From positions 8,000 through 41,278 of the forward strand of contig NZ_RDBO01000009.1 of assembly GCF_008120935.1 (NCBI RefSeq): a stretch of DNA of 33,279 bases. Reading direction: 5' to 3'. Both the position numbers and the translations under genes were made by a program. This stretch comes from Streptomyces sp. sk2.1. GTDB lineage: Bacteria; Actinomycetota; Actinomycetes; Streptomycetales; Streptomycetaceae. This document shows positions 32,001 to 33,279 of the stretch, one piece after another; positions within the stretch are counted from its first letter, which is position 1, and each line of letters opens with the position of its first letter. The notes beneath the pieces are model-generated. The model saw only the letters and a list, made by a program, of their open reading frames with translations, was not told the origin of the DNA and did no database searches.

Positions 32001-32864
32001 CACCTTGACCTGGGCCCTGCCGCTCGGTGCGGTGAGGCCGTTGCTCGCACCGTCCTGGTTGACGGCGGTCCCCTTGATGACGCCGAGGATGCGGCGCCCG
32101 TTGCGCCGGGCCGCCGAGAGGCGTTCCAGGACGAGGACGCCCGCGCCTTCGGCCCAGACGGTTCCGTTGGCGGTGTCGGAGAAGGTACGGCAGCGCCCGT
32201 CCGGTGAGAGGGCGCCCTTCTTGGCGTAGTCCACGAACATCCCGGGCCCCGTGAGCACGGTGCAGCCGCCCGTGAGCGCCAGGTCCGTCTCGCCGCTGCG
32301 CAGGGACCGGACGGCGGTGTGGATCGCCACGCCGGACGACGAGCAGGCGGTGTCGATGGTCAGGGCGGGGCCTTCCAGGCCCAGGAGGTAGGCGATCCGT
32401 CCGGACGCCACGCTCGGTGAGGTGCCGGTGCCCATGAAACCGGCTGTCGCGTCCTGCCACTTCCACAGCGGCATTCCGTACTCGTTCGGCATCAGCCCGA
32501 CGAAGACGCCGGTCCGGGAGCCCTTCAGGCTCGACGGAACGATGCCCGTCCGCTCGACCGCCTCCCAGGCGACCTGCAGGAGCACCCGCTGCTGCGGGTC
32601 CATGGAGATCGCCTCGGCGGGCCTGATCCCGAAGAAGTCGGCGTCGAAGACGTCCGCGTCGTGGAGGAACCCGCCCTGCCGCACGAAACTCGGGTCGTAG
32701 AGATCCTCGGTGTGCCACTCTCGGTTGTCGGGAAAGTCGGTGATGGCGTCCCGGCCCTCGTCGACCATCGCCCACAGCTGTTCCGGGGTGTTCATGCCGC
32801 CGGGGTAGCGGCAGGCCATGCCCACGACGGCTATGTCCTCGGGCCCCGTTGTGTTCTCAGCCAC
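26064..32864 (-). CDS. Hybrid PKS-NRPS: KS-AT-DH-KR-ACP-Cy
   Basis: A 2,266-residue megasynthase. KS 10-428: Cys173 (DTACSSS), His309 (EAHGTAT), His348 (NVGH). AT about 530-860: Ser623 (GHSQG); RTDVVQP (590-596) and CASH (723-726) resemble the methylmalonyl types RVDVVQP/YASH. DH about 910-1180: His942 and Asp1105 (DAALH), but HxxxGxxxxP reads HRVEDTPLLP, with Gly replaced by Asp946. KR: NADPH motif GGTGTIG (1394-1400), LDD (1479-1481; B-type, D-hydroxyl), Lys1499, Ser1522, Tyr1536. No ER, so an alkene is expected. ACP: Ser1753 (MGFDSLTS). Cy about 1833-2266: DVLVSD (1966-1971) replaces HHxxxDG; PVVFNS and TPQVILDHTAFEENGG follow. A Pro/Gln-rich linker (about 1637-1700) holds tandem ARTGK repeats. 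GTG 32864 has GGAGG 6 bp upstream and overlaps the upstream gene by 8 bp. Confidence 0.95.
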   Translation of the reverse strand: MAENTTGPEDIAVVGMACRYPGGMNTPEQLWAMVDEGRDAITDFPDNREWHTEDLYDPSFVRQGGFLHDADVFDADFFGIRPAEAISMDPQQRVLLQVAWEAVERTGIVPSSLKGSRTGVFVGLMPNEYGMPLWKWQDATAGFMGTGTSPSVASGRIAYLLGLEGPALTIDTACSSSGVAIHTAVRSLRSGETDLALTGGCTVLTGPGMFVDYAKKGALSPDGRCRTFSDTANGTVWAEGAGVLVLERLSAARRNGRRILGVIKGTAVNQDGASNGLTAPSGRAQVKVIQQALADARLAPGRIQLVEAHGTATKLGDPIEANAIQATYGADRGDEPVWIGSFKSNVGHTMAAAGVGGVIKCLSAMRAGTMPKTLHVENLNSHVDWSSSVNVLRESRPWPEEPDGLRRCAVSSFGVSGTNSHVILESWKEESTAPVTPADTSDDTTQALTLSARTPTALRSHAARIAGHLISGTSSVAATGRALATRREHYTHRAVAVAGGRENLAAALRAFADDTGPSEVVHAEARRIRRPVFVFPGQGSQWDAMAVQLLKSSDVFRLRVEEVAGAFKPYLDYDLLAVLRGEDRETDRERTDVVQPLIFTMMLGLASMWGLAGVRPAAVVGHSQGEVAAACLAGALSLDGAARVVACRSRVLENEGRGGMVAVALGAEEAVIATREADARLTVAAINGPAFTILSGDDEPGLRRLLDQCEDQGVYARRVPAKCASHSPVVAELEGPIKAGLDSLQTSAEDVAFFSTVEGDRVRGQDLTAAYWYRNLREPVRFAETVTAMVSHGYDAFIEISPHPVLLTSLNQILEQADSDAPVCATLHRDQGSYERFLTAAAEAHVQGHDIDWAALHTGTWSKAPAPEDLPTYPFAGRRFWLPSQMDTTAVPAPPAVRPSSNRARISAGGHPFLTSVVETVDGTTVLSGHLSVRSHPWLLDHRVEDTPLLPGTAFAELLLSAGHELDCPALDEMVLRDPLLLPMDGARVDVQVTARPADAQGQRAVAVYSRPAAGAEWRHHAEGLVSPGTTRPNPAGLPTGPGAGRLETGTLYSRLRERGYGYGDAFRGVREGEHGDGWSRSRVVLPDSARINHSGFALHPALSDAALHAAVAGGLIDTPAAGDIAVPFVFNGVRTGDRDDADQCWAVARRVAPDAIALTLTDDDGHVLLSVDRMVVRGLERPARQPEQDEAGLYTTDWAEAEGEPGAKRRLCVVGADGPLAPLLRDTAHGGITVATLDEAVMVVRALPGDWQVVLPAPSTGSGTAAHVHDTAEWTLRAVQQWMLAEDLAGRAQLTFVTRNGVAVPGDDAHDLASAALWGMVRTAQTETPGHIRVIDVDDAAVAASGPTEAALQRSEAQLAVRAGRVLRPYLWPHSSVADTFPDCGDGTVVITGGTGTIGRALARHLVTRKSVRSVALLSRSGRQAPGIAAVTSDLERLGASVRVFEADVTDAERLRTVLAELRTERPLVGVVHAAGLLDDAIVPNMTPGQLQRVLASKVDSALALDAATREDDLRFFTVFSSLYGVLGGPGQANYAAANTFLDHFAQWRRAQGRPANSIAWGLWDEATGMTGHLNEADLLRLRRNGVAPFTVPEGLALFDAALSSGTTAVTAARLAVSDAMEDGPFLFSRLVELEAARTGKARTGKARTPVPAVVPPAPVPQPQPEPRETRQAHEKQETPTASAQPRAGADRPTRPQETATILDLLNSTDASHDQRVAGLLAVVKESVAALLGTEPRRVDAQQSFYEMGFDSLTSMELRVRLGRRLDIRLGATVVFDHPTPEALVSHVVELFRPDDGQESDDSEESDPGRVTEPGSAQAPGAAEPSGPDSAPFPLTKLQEAYLAGRAGDFELGNVSTYLYVEVDLTDFDVAAAGRALDRLVRRHPMLRAVFDPKAGSQRVLGTVPRVSIPVENLTRLTEDEREKRLAAIHTELKAKEFDVTAWPLFTVRATVISPTVTRLHFGIDVLVSDGSSTSVLFREWAQLYDAPDRELPELRSGFDEFAIGMRERATTAESRQSRSYWEGRLPGLPPAPELPLAVRLADVRRPVFTNRFVRVEAPDWERFRRNAAAAGLTASGAVLGAYCHVLAAWSKTPDFTITCLVSQRDAMADVDTSNVMGNFSSTSLLEVRVDRAAPFRDTARRIQRRLMQDMEHTVHSGLDVLRDLGRMDASAGRARMPVVFNSTIGGAAAGGQETGPVGWLCRMGKTGTPVWSGVRTPQVILDHTAFEENGGLILNWDVVEEVFPEGVVDRMFAAYERLIRELCR

Positions 32865-33279
32865 GCAGTGCCTCCAGTTCGGTGTTCAGGTGTGCCGTGA
32901 GGTCGTTGATCGTCGGGTGGTCGAAGAGCGCGGACTCCTGGAGTTCCACCGCGGTGGCGGCCGTGACGAGGTCATGGAGCTCCAGCAGGGACATGGAGTC
33001 GACGCCCAGGTCCTCGAAGGTGCTGTCGGGGTCGACGCGCGGGCGTTCGTCGCCCGTCTCGCCCAGGACGCCGAGGAGGGTGCGCTCCAGGAAGGACCGG
33101 ATGAGCCAGAGCCGTTCCGAGGAGTCGGCGGCCTTCTCCCAGCCGTCGAGCAGGGGGCGTGCGCGGAAGTCTTCCGGTTGCTCTCCCGGTTCCTCTTCCG
33201 GCACCGCGGGGGCCGGAAGAGGAGCCGGGAGAGCAACCGGAAGACTTCCGCGCACGCCCCCTACTCGACGGCTGGGAGA
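32857..33279 (-). CDS. Acyl carrier protein domain, 5' end missing at window edge
   Basis: The frame is open to the window edge. The reliable part, from about DFRARPLLDGWEKAADSSERL onward, ends in an ACP: STFEDLGVDSMSLLELHDLV carries the phosphopantetheine Ser in GVDSMS, followed by LFDHPTINDLTAHLNTELEALRG. It is either the C-terminal carrier domain of an upstream synthase or a discrete ACP with an N-terminal extension. It probably hands its acyl chain to the KS of the next protein; the stop overlaps that gene's start by 8 bp. Residues encoded beyond about 33203 (the Pro/Ala-rich GSLPVALPAPLPAPA and the possible GTG start at 33255) lie in the fold-back repeat and should not be trusted. Confidence 0.85.
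   Translation of the reverse strand, partial: SPSRRVGGVRGSLPVALPAPLPAPAVPEEEPGEQPEDFRARPLLDGWEKAADSSERLWLIRSFLERTLLGVLGETGDERPRVDPDSTFEDLGVDSMSLLELHDLVTAATAVELQESALFDHPTINDLTAHLNTELEALRG
33135..33279. repeat. 68-bp inverted repeat at window end, likely assembly fold-back
   Basis: Bases 33135-33202 and 33212-33279 are reverse complements at 66 of 68 positions (mismatches at 33151/33263 and 33190/33224), with a 9-nt centre. The second arm ends exactly at the last base. A long palindrome inside a carrier-protein coding region, stopping at the edge, looks like a chimeric or fold-back contig end rather than genuine biology. Confidence 0.85.

Noticed and set aside
27501..32207. A very long rightward open frame (about 1,570 codons) antisense to the PKS gene
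   Set aside because: Arg/Gly/Val/Asp-rich composition without domains; it mirrors the codon bias of the genuine PKS gene on the other strand, which has complete catalytic motifs.
33212..33255. GTG 33255 as the true start of the carrier protein
   Set aside because: It lies in the second arm of the fold-back repeat, so the N-terminal residues are probably artefactual; the gene is better treated as 5' partial.

Overview
The window is high-GC actinobacterial DNA and looks like Streptomyces or a close relative. Support comes from heavy G/C use at third codon positions, many GTG starts, apparently leaderless starts, stem-loop terminators without a T tract, a mycothiol-dependent enzyme family, a Spo0M-type sporulation protein and modular PKS/NRPS genes. 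Both edges cut genes. The right edge ends inside a 68-bp near-perfect inverted repeat, which suggests a contig end with a fold-back artefact. No rRNA, tRNA, CRISPR array or insertion sequence was recognised.

Layout. 1-4.7 kb: end of an ankyrin-repeat gene; a secreted I36-type peptidase inhibitor; a GntR/UTRA regulator divergent from a lone FabF-type ketosynthase, with a cluster of GTCCCA-type sites around the regulator; an epoxide-hydrolase-like enzyme. 5-7.6 kb: a mycothiol/DinB-like protein, a four-helix membrane protein and two tandem SUKH (SMI1/KNR4) proteins, separated by strong hairpins. 7.6-14.3 kb: a translationally coupled leftward operon (lipoprotein, membrane-fusion protein, ABC ATPase, MacB-like permease), divergent from a coupled response regulator/histidine kinase pair and a second lipoprotein. 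This is probably an envelope-stress or export module. 14.4-15.8 kb: a short threonyl-tRNA synthetase preceded by a 16-codon leader with three consecutive Thr codons and a 13-bp terminator hairpin, the arrangement of a threonine attenuator. 15.8-24 kb: Spo0M, a zinc-ribbon protein, a TetX-like flavin monooxygenase divergent from a TetR regulator, and several membrane or unknown proteins.

24.2-33.3 kb (leftward): the terminal part of a PKS-NRPS cluster. A carrier-protein fragment at the edge overlaps a 2,266-residue KS-AT-DH-KR-ACP-Cy protein, which overlaps a separate A-PCP protein. The adenylation pocket residues spell the cysteine code DLYNLSLIWK. The Cy domain has DxxxxD in place of HHxxxDG. 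The line therefore probably joins a methylmalonate-derived reduced acyl unit to cysteine and may cyclise it to a thiazoline. A 16-bp terminator hairpin closes the operon. No thioesterase is visible, so release and the rest of the cluster lie outside the window.

The items most worth following are the thrS leader/attenuator, the split Cy / A(Cys)-PCP assembly line with an altered Cy6 motif, the GTCCCA site cluster around gntR, and the suspicious palindromic right edge.
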